Assembly: GCA_006386115.1 (NCBI GenBank)
Contig: VFIW01000011.1
Coordinates: 186,001 to 250,000 of the forward strand
Reading direction: 5' to 3'
Origin: Globisporangium splendens
Taxonomy: Eukaryota > Oomycota > Peronosporomycetes > Pythiales > Pythiaceae
Length of the DNA stretch: 64,000 nt
Shown: positions 1-12,444 of the stretch, piece by piece
Layout of the letters: the number at the start of each line of letters is the position of its first letter
Position numbering within the stretch: the first letter of the stretch is position 1
Translations under genes and position numbers: made by a program
The notes under the pieces: model-generated
The model's database searches: none
The model's input: only the letters and a program-made list of their open reading frames with translations
Told to the model about the DNA's origin: nothing

Positions 1-1042
1 CAGCTCGTGATGGACAAACAGGCACTGATGCAGCGCGTGTCGAATCTAGAGGCGAACAAGAGCGTGCTTGTGAATAAAGTGGCGAAATACCAGATCGAAC
101 TCAGTCGGCAGGCCGAACAAGCGCGCCAGACAGCAGTGAACCAGAGCATCGTCAATTATCTGAACACGTGCGACGCCGAAGCCATGGAGGAAGAGATCCA
201 GAACCCAAGAGAGCTGATCATGGCACTCAAGAAAGCTTGTAAGTTTTGCGCATGTGTGTTTTTGTTTGTATCGATCGCTTGCATCCCTGATTGACGATTC
301 GTGTATATATGCAGGCAAGTTTCGTCATGACCAGTACCAAAAAGTTGTCAAGGAGAAGACACAGTTAAAAGCCATGCTTCAGAGCGTTCAGCAGCATCTG
401 CCGCATCATCCGCAGCAGCAATTGCAGCAAAAGGAGGACGATCGCATCGGCAAAGGCAAGCTGAAGGGCGGATTTAGCAACGGCAGCAGCAAGCGGCATT
501 ATTCGATGGACTATGCAAACACGGCGGCGCCGCATCCACTGGAGCTGAAAAAGCGCAAAACCGATCCAAGCAGCTTAAATTCGATACCAGCACCAACAGT
601 CCCAGAGTCTTCCGCGCCTGTACATTTCACGCCTCGAAACGAATCTGCTGGCTTCCGCGCAAATGCATACTCAGACGTCTCCGTTCGCCCCGTGACCGCA
701 GCAAGACCAACATTTTCCAGGAGCAGTTTTAATCCGAATCAGTATGGCGCATACAACTTGACGCCAGCGAACGAACCTCCAGTGCAGATGTCGAACCACG
801 CAGTGTGCCGAAGAGGGTACGATGAAACAGGCAAGCTGACCAACTTTTTTCTCGCAAAAGAGCCAAAGCGAGGAGCTACGCATAGCGGTCAACAGCAACA
901 GAAGACGATTCCGAGCATGCAACATTTACCAGGAGTGCAACATGGAGCGTCGTCCGGTGCCCCTGTGGCGGCGAATCAGCGACCTGCTGGTGATCGACGA
1001 GAGTGCGCGCTCACAAGCTGGTTACGGAAAGAATCTGCGTAG
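1..1042 (+). CDS. Coiled-coil nuclear-type protein, C-terminal part (partial at window edge)
   Basis: The reading frame is already open at base 1, so the 5' end lies outside the window. Exon 1 ends near 238 and a 76-nt GTAAGT...GCAG intron is followed by the last exon from 315 to the stop at 1042. The first part is a charged heptad-like coiled coil (repeated Leu/Val with Lys, Glu and Gln). The rest is Ser/Pro/Gln-rich and probably disordered, with a basic patch (LKKRKT) that could be a nuclear localisation signal. Near the C-terminus the segment TGKLTNFF resembles a degenerate PCNA-interacting (PIP) box, L-x-x-F-F. A coiled coil followed by a disordered tail and a C-terminal PIP-like motif recalls TRAIP-type ubiquitin ligases, but the RING region would be upstream and is not visible. 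I do not claim that identity. Confidence 0.6.
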
Positions 1043-1440
1043 GTGGGTGTTAGCCGAGTCGACAGAGACTGTTTATGACCTCGCCACTTGTTTTGAAGTT
1101 GTACCTTGTGCTACTTGCTGCTTTAAATTAATCTTGATTTGCTTGCTTTTGCCACGATCTCTTCTGAGTCTGTTGTTTAAAATGACAGAAACGTGCAAGC
1201 ACGTCTTAATGGAGTTGGATCATCTCCTGAAGCAACCGTCAGTCTAGCGTCCTTGCACAAAGCAACTCGGCATGTGGTGGTACTCTTGCACCGCATCACG
1301 GAGTCGGTTTGACGTCTGAACTTGGCACTTTCGATTCGTGGATTTGGGATTGAAGATGCTAAAGAGTGCGCTCAAGCTTAACCTGAAAGACAGGAGAGAC
1401 ATCGTTTATCAGTGATAGTAAAACTGAATACAAGTGCAGC
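1043..1440. other. Intergenic region between convergent genes
   Basis: This is the shared 3' flank of the coiled-coil gene (+) and the next gene (-). I see short chance ORFs only and no repeat or RNA gene. Confidence 0.5.
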
Positions 1441-3979
1441 TCATATTTCACAAAGACAGAGCTGTCTCCTCACACCACACACCTGCTGCTCTCGAGCGAA
1501 TTGTTGGACTTGCGGGTCTTCTGCTGGAAAATTTGGACTCGGAAGCAATAGGTTTCCTATTTCTTCGATTGAGAAAAATCGGGTCTCACTTGATGTCATC
1601 TGTTCCTTCTCGTCTGCTGCTGTTGGTGGTGGCTTGGCTTCTGAGTCTTTCTGGCTTGACAGGGAGATGCTAGACTTCCTCCTGATACTACTACTTGATC
1701 CTGGCGCAGGCAACGGCGATATGAGCCCACATATTTGGTATAGCATGGTCGCCAAGACTTTCAAGTTGGATGCTGTCTGTTTGCTCATGCTGCCGGATCC
1801 AATGCCAACTTCGTGTGGACGGAGGAGGATATGAGGAATCAGAATGCGGACAAAGATGAAATTCACGACAACCACGTTAAATCTTGAAATGACATTTGAC
1901 ATTGCCTCCGTAGTCGCCTTCATCTCGGGTGATGAGTTTCCATCTTCCTGCATCGACGATTCCGCATCCGATTGGACCATATTTCGAGTTGCGCCAAACT
2001 CGTCGAACTCAAGCACACCCCTCTCCTGTGGAAACATCATATACTACAGACACGAACAGAATCGTCAATCGGCTATGCTGTTCACTAGCATAACAACGGA
2101 GCCACTTACAGCCTCTGGAAAGTACACGCCATTTGAAGTGAGGCGTCCCCAAAACTCTAGAATGCCTGCTGGAACATCGTTCTTCTCGATGGCCTTGACA
2201 ATCGCATCGACAATTCCTTTCGCTCGCGCTTTTAGTTTCACAAATTTCGCTTCGTTAAGCCCCTTCGTTCCTTGAGTTGATGACGATCGAAGTGCAAGCA
2301 AAGCTCCAAACTTGTTTGACAACCCTTTCGGTGAAGCCTTTACACTAAGATCGAGGTCGAGCGAAGGCTCTTGGAGAATAGACATTAGTGGATTGCGGAC
2401 AATCTTCCCGATCCAGACGCGAGTGGCACTGGGATAAATGTTCAGCATCGAGTCAAAATCCTAAGTTACAACGCATGAAACACACGCTTAATCATATGCT
2501 GAGAGTGGTATACGAGATTCAAAGGAGCACTTACATGCATGGCTTTTTCTTTTTGACCAAGTCGCTTTGCGCGCAGCAATTTGCGAAGATGAACCAGGAG
2601 CAAATCAGCGCAAGTGGCAGACCGAAGAATCTGGATTTGCTTCATCGGTTCTGCATCTTCTTCATGGAAAGGAGATACCGATCCGCTTTCGCGTTCCATC
2701 TTCAGTCGCCATCGTGGTTTTTGGATCGCATTCCGGTTCGTGGACGCACGAATCAAGTTTTCAAGTTGCTTTCGGCTTTCGGTTCGGTCACGCTGATTAT
2801 CTTTATTTAACCCACCATCTCCCAGCAGATTCTGCTGAGTGCTTAGATTGCTTGTCTTGCCAGTTTTATCCAGCATCACATCATCGTCAAGATTGCCAGG
2901 ATTCTCCAACTTTTTAAGCATCTACATCGAGTACACAACCGTCAGTACAGTGAAAGGAAATGAGGGCGACCACACGCGAGCAAACGTACAAGTTCATCTT
3001 CTTCGGTCCATTCAACCTCGGGTAAACTGATATCCCACGGCGAACTAACATTCAGAAGCTTCTCTTTGGATGTCTTCCGATCTTCCGTCGCCGTCTCTTT
3101 TGGTTGCAAATCGATATCCTCGACAACTGTTTCCATACTTGACATTCTGGCGTGCACATTGGAGGTAGTCTCCACTTTGTCGTCGGTGAATTTCACCGAT
3201 TTTTTCGGGGTACCATCGGCAATGTGTTGCAGTGTGTTCTCTCGTTCTGCTGCTCGACCCACGCACTCTGCTTTCATTGTCGTATTTCCTTGCCCACCTT
3301 CGTTGGACGGGTTGGATTTGCTACCAAAAGTATTGTCAAAGGCTGAGGTAAATAGCGTGAAGGAGCAAAGCCATGACATTGCGTAGGTATGTACTGTGTG
3401 AATGCTGTATGCGCTGCTACAATCATGGACTTCAGCTCTTCATTTTGACGGATCAGTCTGGACAGCATATCATGCACAGAAGGTGGATACAAGAAGGATG
3501 ACGGCGCTGCCGATTCACTCATTCGATTCAAGTACGATAACCCAGGTTGAACAAAGGGTGAGACTGTTGCTTGCATTGACTCGGAGCTTTTTCCCACATC
3601 CGAAAAGTCGGCCACCTCAGAAAGTGATCTGGACCGTAGTTTTGCCTAAGCGCATCATTCCTCAGCAACGAGTAAACATTTACCAAGGAGATGCTAGAGT
3701 GCACGGCAGGCAGACCTCTTGTTCGACAACTTGACGCTCAAGTTCCTGAAGCTGAAACCTAGCAAGAACATTCAATCAGTGATGAGTGAAAAGCCTAGCA
3801 CCAGCAGTGCACAACATATGAGCACAGTAATACTTTAGCTTGCTCTGTCTGTCTTCGCGAAGCTCGGCATTTTGACGCTGCTGATGTCGACGGAGCTCGT
3901 GCTCCAAACGCTGACGATGTTGAAGCAGGTTTGCGGCATGCAGTGCTTGTGGACTATTCAGCTCATTGGAGCAACTCAT
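1441..3979 (-). CDS. Unrecognised multi-exon protein with short coiled coil
   Basis: At least five exons read on the minus strand. Good junctions are visible at GTAAGT after KAMH (~2534), resuming with DFDSMLNIYPSATRVW (~2464), and at GTGAAC after VVML (~2083), resuming with YMMFPQERG (~2044). The stop is at 1441. The N-terminal part is Gln/Arg/Glu-rich coiled coil (LEHELRRHQQRQ). The middle is acidic and Ser-rich with a basic segment (IQKPRWRLKMERE). A more ordered block follows (TRVWIGKIVRNPL ... GLNEAKFVKLKARAKG ... ILEFWGRLTSNGVYFPEA). The tail is Ser-rich. I do not recognise a family. The start is uncertain: 3979 is the first Met of the coiled-coil exon, but an extra exon up to about 4182 is possible. 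It lies just downstream of the MRH gene on the same strand. Confidence 0.5.
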
Positions 3980-4230
3980 TCGATTTGTAGGATCGTCGTA
4001 AAATACCAGACTGTCAGCCTTCTTGAGGTCTGTTCACCGACCGACAGGTTGCAGCCATTGTCGTTCAGCAGGAGATTCACCAAAAGAACGCCAACTTCGC
4101 CCAAAACGAAACTGCAGACAAGAACAAATTTAGTTTCAACCGCACTGTAATTGCATTCCAAGTGTACAAGGTCCTCATTCAAGATGTCAAGTCACACTTT
4201 GCGCCACGATCTACCTTGCCTCAATCGTGC

Positions 4231-5613
4231 TCAGCCCTCAGCGTCGACGACGACTTCCACAATTTCGTCTTCTAATTGCTGGTCAGCTGCATTACTACCA
4301 TCTGGAGGTGGATTTTGACTTGAGTCTTCTTTACCAGTATCGGCAACAACTGGATTATCTTCATACGTGTCTGACTCCGTTTCTTTTCTTGCGGCAAGCA
4401 AGTCAGCTTGAAGCTTCTCGAGTGTGTCGAGGAGCTCGAGAGATCGCTCCAAAACAATGTTCGATGATCGTAGAATCGACTTGGACGCATCAAGGGTAAG
4501 GTTTGCCAGATGTGGAGTTTGTACCGACGAAATCCCCGAGATCACCTTTTCCACATGACGAACCTATGTGATGTACATCAAAAAGTGTTATTGGCTTTGA
4601 CACTGTCAAAACATTTGGCACAAATAAAACTTACCTGGTTCATGACTCCTTGAACTTTGCGTGTGATAGTATTGTAGCTGCATGTCATCTGGCCACAGAC
4701 TTGCGGTAGCGTTTCCTGCGCATCAGTGATATCTAGCACGCCTGATGTGTGAATGCCTTGCTCGGGCTTAATGTCCTTCACCGGCACAAAAGCGAATAAT
4801 TTGGCGCTGAAAGTGCATTGCTCCACTTGCTTGAAGTCGTAAAAGCGTGCTTTCGTGTCGCTGTTTTTCGTTGGTACGAGCTCCACTGAGAGAGCCATTC
4901 GCTCCCCGCTGTCGCCGCAGGTATCGCCGTCATCGAAAAGCATGTACTTGTATCTCATGTTAACCGGATCAATTTTCCATCCGCGGAAAATGCTACACAC
5001 GACACGCAAAGACGAATTCCATTGTGAGCACTCAAATAGCCATAATTAGAGCTGGAGGGTAATCGCCACGCACCCAAGGATCTTCCTCACTTGCGGCTCC
5101 GCGCTCTCAGTTTCCTCGGTCCCCTCTGCGGCTTCAGGTTTCTTGGCCACATACGTAACGTTCTTCAAACGGCAGAAATCAACAAGCACGCTATTCACAC
5201 ACAAGAGCTGCTTTAGCACACGTCCTGCAGCATAGCAAATCAACGGTCAGCAAAGTGATGACAACAACACTGACCTTTCCGTATTGATAACTCCTGGATT
5301 CTCCGTCAGGCATTCCAGCGAATCGGCAGAGGACGTGAATGGACCTATATACAGCATACCAAACGTGCTGTGCTACTGAGAGCGAGGTAAGGCGTAGCGA
5401 CGAGAGAAAAGTGCAGGGCAAACCTTGGAAAAGCACCACGGGCTCTCGGAACGGCACAGGTCCCTGCGTGGCACCTCCCTCGCCTGGATTCGTTCGCGAC
5501 ACGATCCGGATCCCGACTTTCGGAGCCGCTGCACACATGGCGCTCGCAACCAGCAGCAGCGCCGCGATGCACGCCACTCTGGGTGTTGTCCATGGAGACG
5601 TCATCAACCGCAT
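4231..5613 (-). CDS. MRH-domain secretory-pathway protein (GNPTG / glucosidase II beta-like lectin)
   Basis: The predicted protein starts with a clear signal peptide: MRLMTSPWTTPR followed by a hydrophobic ALLLVASAMCAAA core. It then carries a mannose-6-phosphate-receptor-homology fold with cysteine-spaced elements LVDFCRLKNVTYV, GWKIDPVNMRYKYML, FDDGDTC and QVEQCTFSAKL. In the family (GNPTG, glucosidase II beta, OS-9) this domain binds mannose-type N-glycans in the ER or Golgi. Here the Tyr/Glu-type ligand residues are only partly recognisable, so sugar binding is inference. The last exon (4231-4568) encodes an acidic helical tail ending VVVDAEG. Introns interrupt near 5423-5337, ~5273-5190, ~5074-4991, ~4633 and ~4569. 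The second acceptor is ambiguous because only GAATAG keeps frame. A spacer of 267 bp separates it from the divergent meiotic gene. Confidence 0.62.
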
Positions 5614-5880
5614 CGTCGCCTCCTTCCTTCCTCGTGGTTTTGCACCACTTTCACTATCGAAATGCTTCAGTCACGTCGACGTGGCTGCCGAACAGGAAAT
5701 GAGGGCAACGCGGACACTGCAGTTTACTGGTAAATTGATTTGTGGAGGTATATGGTATTTGAGAGGGTTTCCTTTTTCCTGTGAGTTGAAGTTCGGAGTG
5801 ATGGTCCCTGTGCTCGCCATTCCGCATTCTGCCATTCCGCATTCTGCCACGAACGAGAGAGAGCAAGAGAGGCGTTGAAA

Positions 5881-8800
5881 ATGGATGCCGTCATGGAGAT
5901 CACAAAGCGCGTTGAAGCCGCAAAGGTTGAGCTCGAGCGATTGGCGAGATCAAGTAACAAGTGCGGCGATGCAACTTTGGATGACAAGATGGAAAGCGTC
6001 GCCAGTTTGCAACGAGTCATCAACGAGCTACATCAGCTTGTGACCGAGTTCGAGAACACGGCTACGTTAGACAGATCAAAGAGCTCGACGCTGATGGAAG
6101 CTGGTATAATTCTGTACAACGCATCCAGAAACGCATTCAAAGCGATGCCGAAGAGCTCACTTATACAGGACGATGGCAAGAACGACGAGGATGCTCTACA
6201 GAGAAGACACGAGACAGAGCTCACGTTGCGGAATTGGATTGTCACGGCAAGGTTCTGGGCATGCAAGATCATGAGCCTGTCTCTAGTGTGCTCGAAAAGT
6301 GGCGGGCCATTAGACCAAAGTGTCGCCAAGAACCAGCCGCAATACCTCGACGAGTGCATTGATGTGCTGCGATCGTTCGGGCGTGTTGGAGCATTATTTC
6401 TGGAGAGTGCAAAGCTTGACTTTGGTCGATGTCAGCACTACTTGAAAGTGTCAGAGGAGTCGTTTTCGTGCTGCTTTGCGATTTGGTCTCAACTCGGCTT
6501 GTCTCATCTGACCAAGTTGAAGCAAGATATTGAGTTGGAGGAGATTATGGAAGATCTGTGGGACTTCAGCATGGATCGAATTCGAGTACTGCAGCTGCTC
6601 TTCGGTGACGACGATGACGGCAACTTCGGAGGTTCGAATGGAGTTGCCGAAGCACTGACTGAGCTGCAAATGCTCGCTCCGTACATGCCAACGTATAAAA
6701 TCGATTTGCTGAAGCTGGTGAAGGAAACAAGTGAGATCTACAAAAAAGCTGGACGCCATCAAGAGCAAATCATGCTTACCGAAGAAGCCCTCCGTCTTTG
6801 TGATTCGCTGGACGCATGCGCTGAGCCGGACGAAGAACATGTGCTGCAGCAGTTCAAGCAGAGCTTGCTTGTTAACGTGCTAGACACGTTCGGAGCGATG
6901 AAAGACTATCAAAGAGCAGAAACGTGTTATTCACTTCTCCCACAAAGTCGCGATTCGGCGGCCGTTCTCACCATGGCGAAGATTTACATAGAAGCGCAGG
7001 TTCATGACAAAGCCATTTACTATCTCAAAATATTGTTTCAGCTAGACAATCTCGAGCATTCGATACAAGGAGCTCGACTTTATGCTCAAGCGCAGTCGTA
7101 CAACGACAATTCAATGAAGATCTACGAAGAGCTGGAGCGAAACTACGGAGAAAACAAACTTGACATCAACCTCGATCTCGCATACAATCTGGCTTTCTCC
7201 GAGGTTCCCGAAAAGAGAGAACGCTCGATAAGCGAGCTGAAGAGAGTCGCAACCTACATCAAAGAAGACGAAAGGTACCGTGTGCATCAATACGCAAATT
7301 GATCGTGTCTAACTGGCAATTTTGTTTCTGGTCATGCAGGAATGAAGGCGGCAATGCTTTTTCGAAGCACGTTAAACGAATCCACCAAACTGTGTTTGAT
7401 GCAACACAGCACCACTTCAACCTCAACGCTTACGAGGTGAAGTGCTCTCAATATCTTTCACCATCACCTCGAAGCACACTTCTTACTGATGTGATGTGAA
7501 TGTACAGGATTGTATGAAATGGGCGACATTGGGCACCGAGATTTCCTTGACTGAGCATGAGACCGGCATATACATGAGGTCTGTGTTTGTATCCACTGAG
7601 GTGTCGGGAGTTCTGGGACAAACTTCAACAAATCGTTTTTGCTCTGTAGAATAATGTCCTTATGCTGCCTACAGCTGGATCAAAAGGAAGACGCATTAGA
7701 ATGGGCAAATCGAGCCCTTGCCACAGACCCATCAAAAAAGTCATTGTTCTCCCTGTTCAAAGCAGAGCTGGAGTTAATGACACCCCAATCAAATGATTGC
7801 ACTGCAAGTGCCATGCAGCGACTGAAAGACAGAGAAGATTTTGAGGTTCAAGACCTACTTGCACTCGGGAAAGCTGCTCAAAGTGCCGGTCCAGCAAAAC
7901 AGACGGCAGTGCTCGAGATACTGGACGAGCTTTGTGCTCTTGCGCTCCGAAATCCAGAAGATGCGTTTGCGGTGCCCATTGGCATCTTGCTTCAAAACAC
8001 AGCGCAGCTCGCGTACACTTGTTCACCTCAAGCGAGCTCACCTGCAAACGATTCACTGCAGGCTGGTTCACCGTTTGCGAAGAAATTTGAGAGCTACGCA
8101 CGCATGCTGCTTGAGTTGTCGAAGCATGCGTCACAAACTACGATACACTCTCCAGCCGTGTTTGAGTGGTTTTACGCAATGAGGTACGGATTTGCGATCG
8201 CACACATGAAATGGACATACATGATAAGACCGCATTCTAACACTGCTCCAGTTTCACCATTGCAAAAAATGCAGACTCCAGTGAGATGTTTGTTCTGGCG
8301 GCAGAAATCGCAAAAGTCTCGGACAATGCACTTCAAGAGAACTCCCTCTTGCGCCAGCGTCAACCTCAATGCCTGCTGGCTGCTATTGCGTGCGAGATGA
8401 GAAACCTGGAATGCCTCGACAAACGTCGGCTGCATAAACTGCTTGAGGTTGTTGATCAGTGCGAAGCCTGTCTCGGAAACGAGGAGTCGACTTCAGACAG
8501 TGAAGTCGAATACCTGGTATGCCGATCCTTGATGGCCGCGCCTGCAATGTCCTTCCTCTCACAGTCTCGTTTCCTGCAGGCAAAATGTGTGTTCGCAATC
8601 AAGTTGCGACTCTTCGATCCAAACATTGATGGGATGTTCAACCTCTGCCAAGCAAAAATGCGAAGACATGTTGACGAATTCGCTCATCTTGCAGGTACTC
8701 ATTTGCGCCTATCGAGTTGTCATGTCGTATGAGTGCAGCATCGTTCTCACACGTTCAGCGTATTTAACGTGAATCTAGAATTCACTTTATATGCAGCGAA

Positions 8801-9498
8801 GTTTGATGAAGCATCTGAGGTTTGCCGTGCCATCTAGTTCGCACTTGCATTTACGGCTTTCTTACTTGGTTCAATTCAGGTCAGGGGGAAATACAAGCAA
8901 CTCGCAAGCAATCTGTTCAAATATGGGTAATGCACTATTGGCCAAGCAAACATTATGGCAAAGAAGTTCTGTGTGTGCTGACTTCTCGCTGATAGGCTTC
9001 AAATGATGCTGCAAAGCGACACGATTCACCCAGAGAAACTGTCCTACTTGTTCCGGCGGCTGATAACCCTCGCTGAATCCAAGTCCGTCGCATTCGAATG
9101 GTTGGAACAGTTCGTTCAGCTTGCTGGCAGCTTGGATATCACCGTACCAGAAGATGACATGGAGTGGCTGGTGGCCAAAGCATGGAACATTGTGAGCAGC
9201 ATGTGCATTCTGCTTTAGTTCACGAAGATCGAGTGAATTGACATCCATCTCTCAATGTCAGGGAATTTTGTTCCATCGGAATGAAGCATTTGACGAAGCC
9301 AGGAAGTTCATGGACGTATCGATGAGTATTCTTGGTAAGTACGCAGATGTGCGTTGGCATGAGCTTCTGATGACACACTAATAAACTCTTTTCGTAGAGA
9401 AATGCGATGAGCTTGCAAAACGATTGAGACCGGATCTGCAACTTCAATACCAGCACTTTTTAACCTCGGTGGCACAAAAACTACCCGGGAAAAACTGA
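5881..9498 (+). CDS. TEX11/ZIP4/SPO22-type meiotic TPR protein
   Basis: A large first exon (5881-7274) runs into roughly nine short exons ending ...VAQKLPGKN at 9498. Junctions 7274/7340, 7436/7508 and the GTCTGT/CTGTAG pair before RIMSLCCLQLDQ keep frame. The protein is almost wholly helical, with TPR-like repeats (EDALEWANRALATDP). It also carries SPO22-family hallmarks: a FEWFYAM block (~8160) and a near-C-terminal EWLVAKAWN...GILFHRNEAFDEARKFM block (~9160-9320). Family members (yeast Zip4/Spo22, mammalian TEX11) scaffold ZMM proteins on meiotic chromosome axes to promote crossovers. The AWN-G pattern and overall length (~1000 aa) support the call. The junction near 8185 is unsettled: only acceptor CCAG at ~8280 keeps frame. 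It shares a divergent intergenic region with the MRH gene. Confidence 0.68.
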
Positions 9499-9553
9499 AA
9501 AGTTTGATTTGATCGCACTAATCACAGCAAGATACAACTGCATGCGCATCAAA

Positions 9554-12067
9554 TCACGCTTCATAAACATTTGATTGTGACCCGTTTTGGCTGATCCCAA
9601 GGGTATGGATCTTCGTTGCTTCCATGTAGGCTTGAAGAGTTGGCACCTCTTCTGTTTCTTCTTTCTTCAGCACCTTCGAAGCCCATTTCCGTTCGGCATA
9701 TTCGCAAATCTGAAAAGAACATTCATGAGTATGACGATGCACAAGACTCTTCTTGTTCAAATTGAACCTACCTCTTTGATATCACGACACGAGAAGCCCG
9801 AAGAAATCAACGCTAGCTGATGCAAATCCTTGGAGGACAGTTGTTTCGCGTATCTGCAAGCGCAAAAGCAAAATTCATCAGTCAGCTGCTTCAAGGCAAT
9901 ACGTGGGGGAAACTTCTACGCACCGTCCAAAGACTGCTTGACGAGTGGCTTCGTCCGGGAGATCATATCGAATGCAAAGATCAAAGCGGCTGATCAAAGC
10001 AGAATCCAAGTCTTGCTTCCTGTAGATCACACACAACAGCATTGTCAGCCTGCAGGTCTCTCAAATATACTCTGTCTAACGGATGACGTACCTGTTTGTC
10101 GCACAGATGACCGTCGTTTTCTTGGCCGAAGAGAACCCTTCCACTTTTTGAAGCAGCACAGACAAAATGCGACGCGAGGCTTCGTGCATCTGACCTCCAG
10201 ATCGGTCCCCCGCCAAAGCATCGATCTACTCACACATAATTCATCGCACACAGTGTTAACTATGTGGCCATCATGTCAAGAATGAAGAAGATATGTGAAT
10301 GACCACTGACCTCATCGATAAAGATGATCGCGCCATCCAGTTTTTCGCAGGCATCAAAGATCGCAGACATCTTCTTTTCGCTGTCGCCGTACCATTTGGA
10401 GACGACACTTTCAATCGGAATGTGGATCATCGGAATACCCGCTTGTTGCGCGATAATTCGCGCACTCAACGTTTTCCCGGTACCAGGAGGACCTTCAAAC
10501 AGGACGGCACGCGGTCGGTTGCTTTCATATCGGCAGCGGGTCTTTCGTGCAATGTCTTCGTACAGCTCTGGGTTCTGCAGCGCAAGCACAACAGTGTCTT
10601 CGATCTCAAGCTTCACTCTGTCGTACCCAGCCTAAATGTTCAAAGAAACACGAGAAAGAACAGGCGCAATCAGCATTGATGTGCACATCGTCCCGGCTGA
10701 TCTGCTGTGCAGATTTGAAGCTTACCAAACTATCCCAGTTCACTGTGTTCTCTCCTTCCGCAACTTCAAACACGTCGATGCCAAGCTGCTGGAGCTGCTG
10801 GGTCGCCTCGTCCTGTTCACAATGTCCATGTACATAGGAGCAAAGATGAGAACACATGCATACGCAATGAACCACAAAGTCTACTGCCTCCTACCTTGGT
10901 CGCTACTGGATTATTCGTGTCTGAGCGCCTTGGACCACTCCGATCAGCGAGAATCTTGCGTCGCGATTGGGACATATCGTGCCGGAAGAACGCATGCACG
11001 TGTGGGTATGAGTAGATCTCCTTGTACGCTTCGACAATCGCATTCACCTCGCTGCCCGTGAGGTACTCGTCTTTGTAAAACACGAAGGTGGCTCCCTGGT
11101 TTGGCTGCATGCTCTTGTCGCGCACGAACTGAAACGATCCTTTCCCATTCGCGTACAAATAGGTCACCGACGGCTGGTCATAGTTCTCGACAATCGACTT
11201 CTGCCCTGCTTTATCTAGTGGCACTGGAAACACTTCAACTGACTGCCTTGTGTTTGGGTTCTTCTGCAGGTTCAATAGAAAGCGTCCCAGAATCGCTTCT
11301 TGGTCCACAAAAGGAGGACACACAAACTCGATGCGGATGGTGGACACGCCGTTGGGTGCATGGATGCGCGAAATGCCGATCTTTTTGATCGGGAACGCCT
11401 TTGGCACGCGCGTGTCGGAGCGCTTCAGCGTCGCGCGGAACTCCGATACGTGCTCCCGAATGGCATCGACCAGTTGCGCATACTCATATCGCTACGCAAA
11501 CAAAAATGGCAATCAAGTAGACGTCAGGAGCGCATAGTTGCATGCATGAGGAACTGCAAGGAGCACTGGAGACAAACCTTTTCATCTTTCGCAGCAGCCG
11601 AAGAGCTCTCCAAGCGCAATGGCTCGGACGCATACGCGCCAAAGCCCAATGTAGCCATTGCGCCTACGAGAGCCCCGATCGCTCCAAAGGACGACGACCG
11701 CGACGGTCGTTGCTGTCGCTCTCGGCACGCCAACTGGTGCACAAGTGATTTACGGTTGCTATCATACTACACTCACACACAACAAGCAAGAGTTAGTTTA
11801 ACGAATGCGCACATTGTGGTCATTACGACCGGAAAGCAGCCACAGAGGGCGCTGTAGAATGCAAGCGAACGTTGCAGCGTTTCGTGCCTGGATGAGTGCC
11901 GTGGACGTCTGGGCGGCGGCGCACGAGTTCGTTCGTCTGCGTTGCATTGCACCGGCAATGTTGGAGGCTCGCAGCGAGCACGGGCGCATGATTTTTTTCG
12001 CGTTTGTGTTTGCACTCGCTCTTGCGGCCGTCGCGCCGGCGCGCTTCGCACCCACCGTCATCATCAT
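9554..12067 (-). CDS. AAA+ ATPase with probable mitochondrial presequence and one membrane segment
   Basis: The AAA module is complete. It has Walker A GPPGTGKT (~10495), Walker B IIFIDE continuing as IDALAGDRSG across an intron (~10320), sensor-1 ICATNR (~10110) and an Arg-finger region DLDSALISRFD. A short helical tail ends at a TGA at 9554. Upstream is a conserved non-ATPase domain (IEFVCPPFVDQEAILGRFL, VENYDQPSVTYLY). The linker AGYDRVKLEIEDTVVLALQNP resembles a plant AAA family annotated as organellar. The exon at ~11580-11742 has a Gly/Ala-rich transmembrane-like segment (AIGALVGAMATLGFGAYA) but no in-frame ATG of its own. An upstream exon starting MMMTVGAKRAGATAARA at 12067 is Arg/Ala-rich like a mitochondrial presequence and joins in phase through a GTGCGC donor. 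The 5' exon is therefore inference, while the ATPase is secure. Confidence 0.75.
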
Positions 12068-12444
12068 TTCTTTGCCCTTCCGCTCGCGTTCTTCCGATCC
12101 TTTCCTTTGCTGCCCCAAAAACATGCACATAGAAGGCGGGCCACTATTCGAGTAAGGAAAGTGCGCTCTTTGTTGGGCTTTTTTGACGCTCGCATCTAGA
12201 AAGAAGACGTCTCGTCTCGCATTAAGTTCGCACCATAAGTGCGCTTTTGACACTGGAAAACGACTCTATCGGACTAGGTTCGCTAGTTGAGTTCGTTCTT
12301 ACAATGATGACGCGCACGACGTAGACAAGCGTATCAAAAATTTCGTGGCCAAGTGTCGTGCGTGCATTCGTTTAGGGGTGCGATAAAGAAAGAGCAATGG
12401 ACAACGCAATGCGCTCGCCATCGTGGCTGCCGATGGGAAAAGAA
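12068..12444. other. Intergenic region, AAA gene 5' side to kinesin 3' side
   Basis: This is a same-strand gap of about 0.4 kb. It holds the probable promoter of the AAA gene and the 3' end of the kinesin gene. I see no repeat or RNA gene. Confidence 0.5.

Noticed and set aside
5339..5878. 179-codon plus ORF upstream of the ZIP4-type gene
   Set aside because: It overlaps the signal-peptide exon and introns of the MRH gene on the other strand and shows no features.
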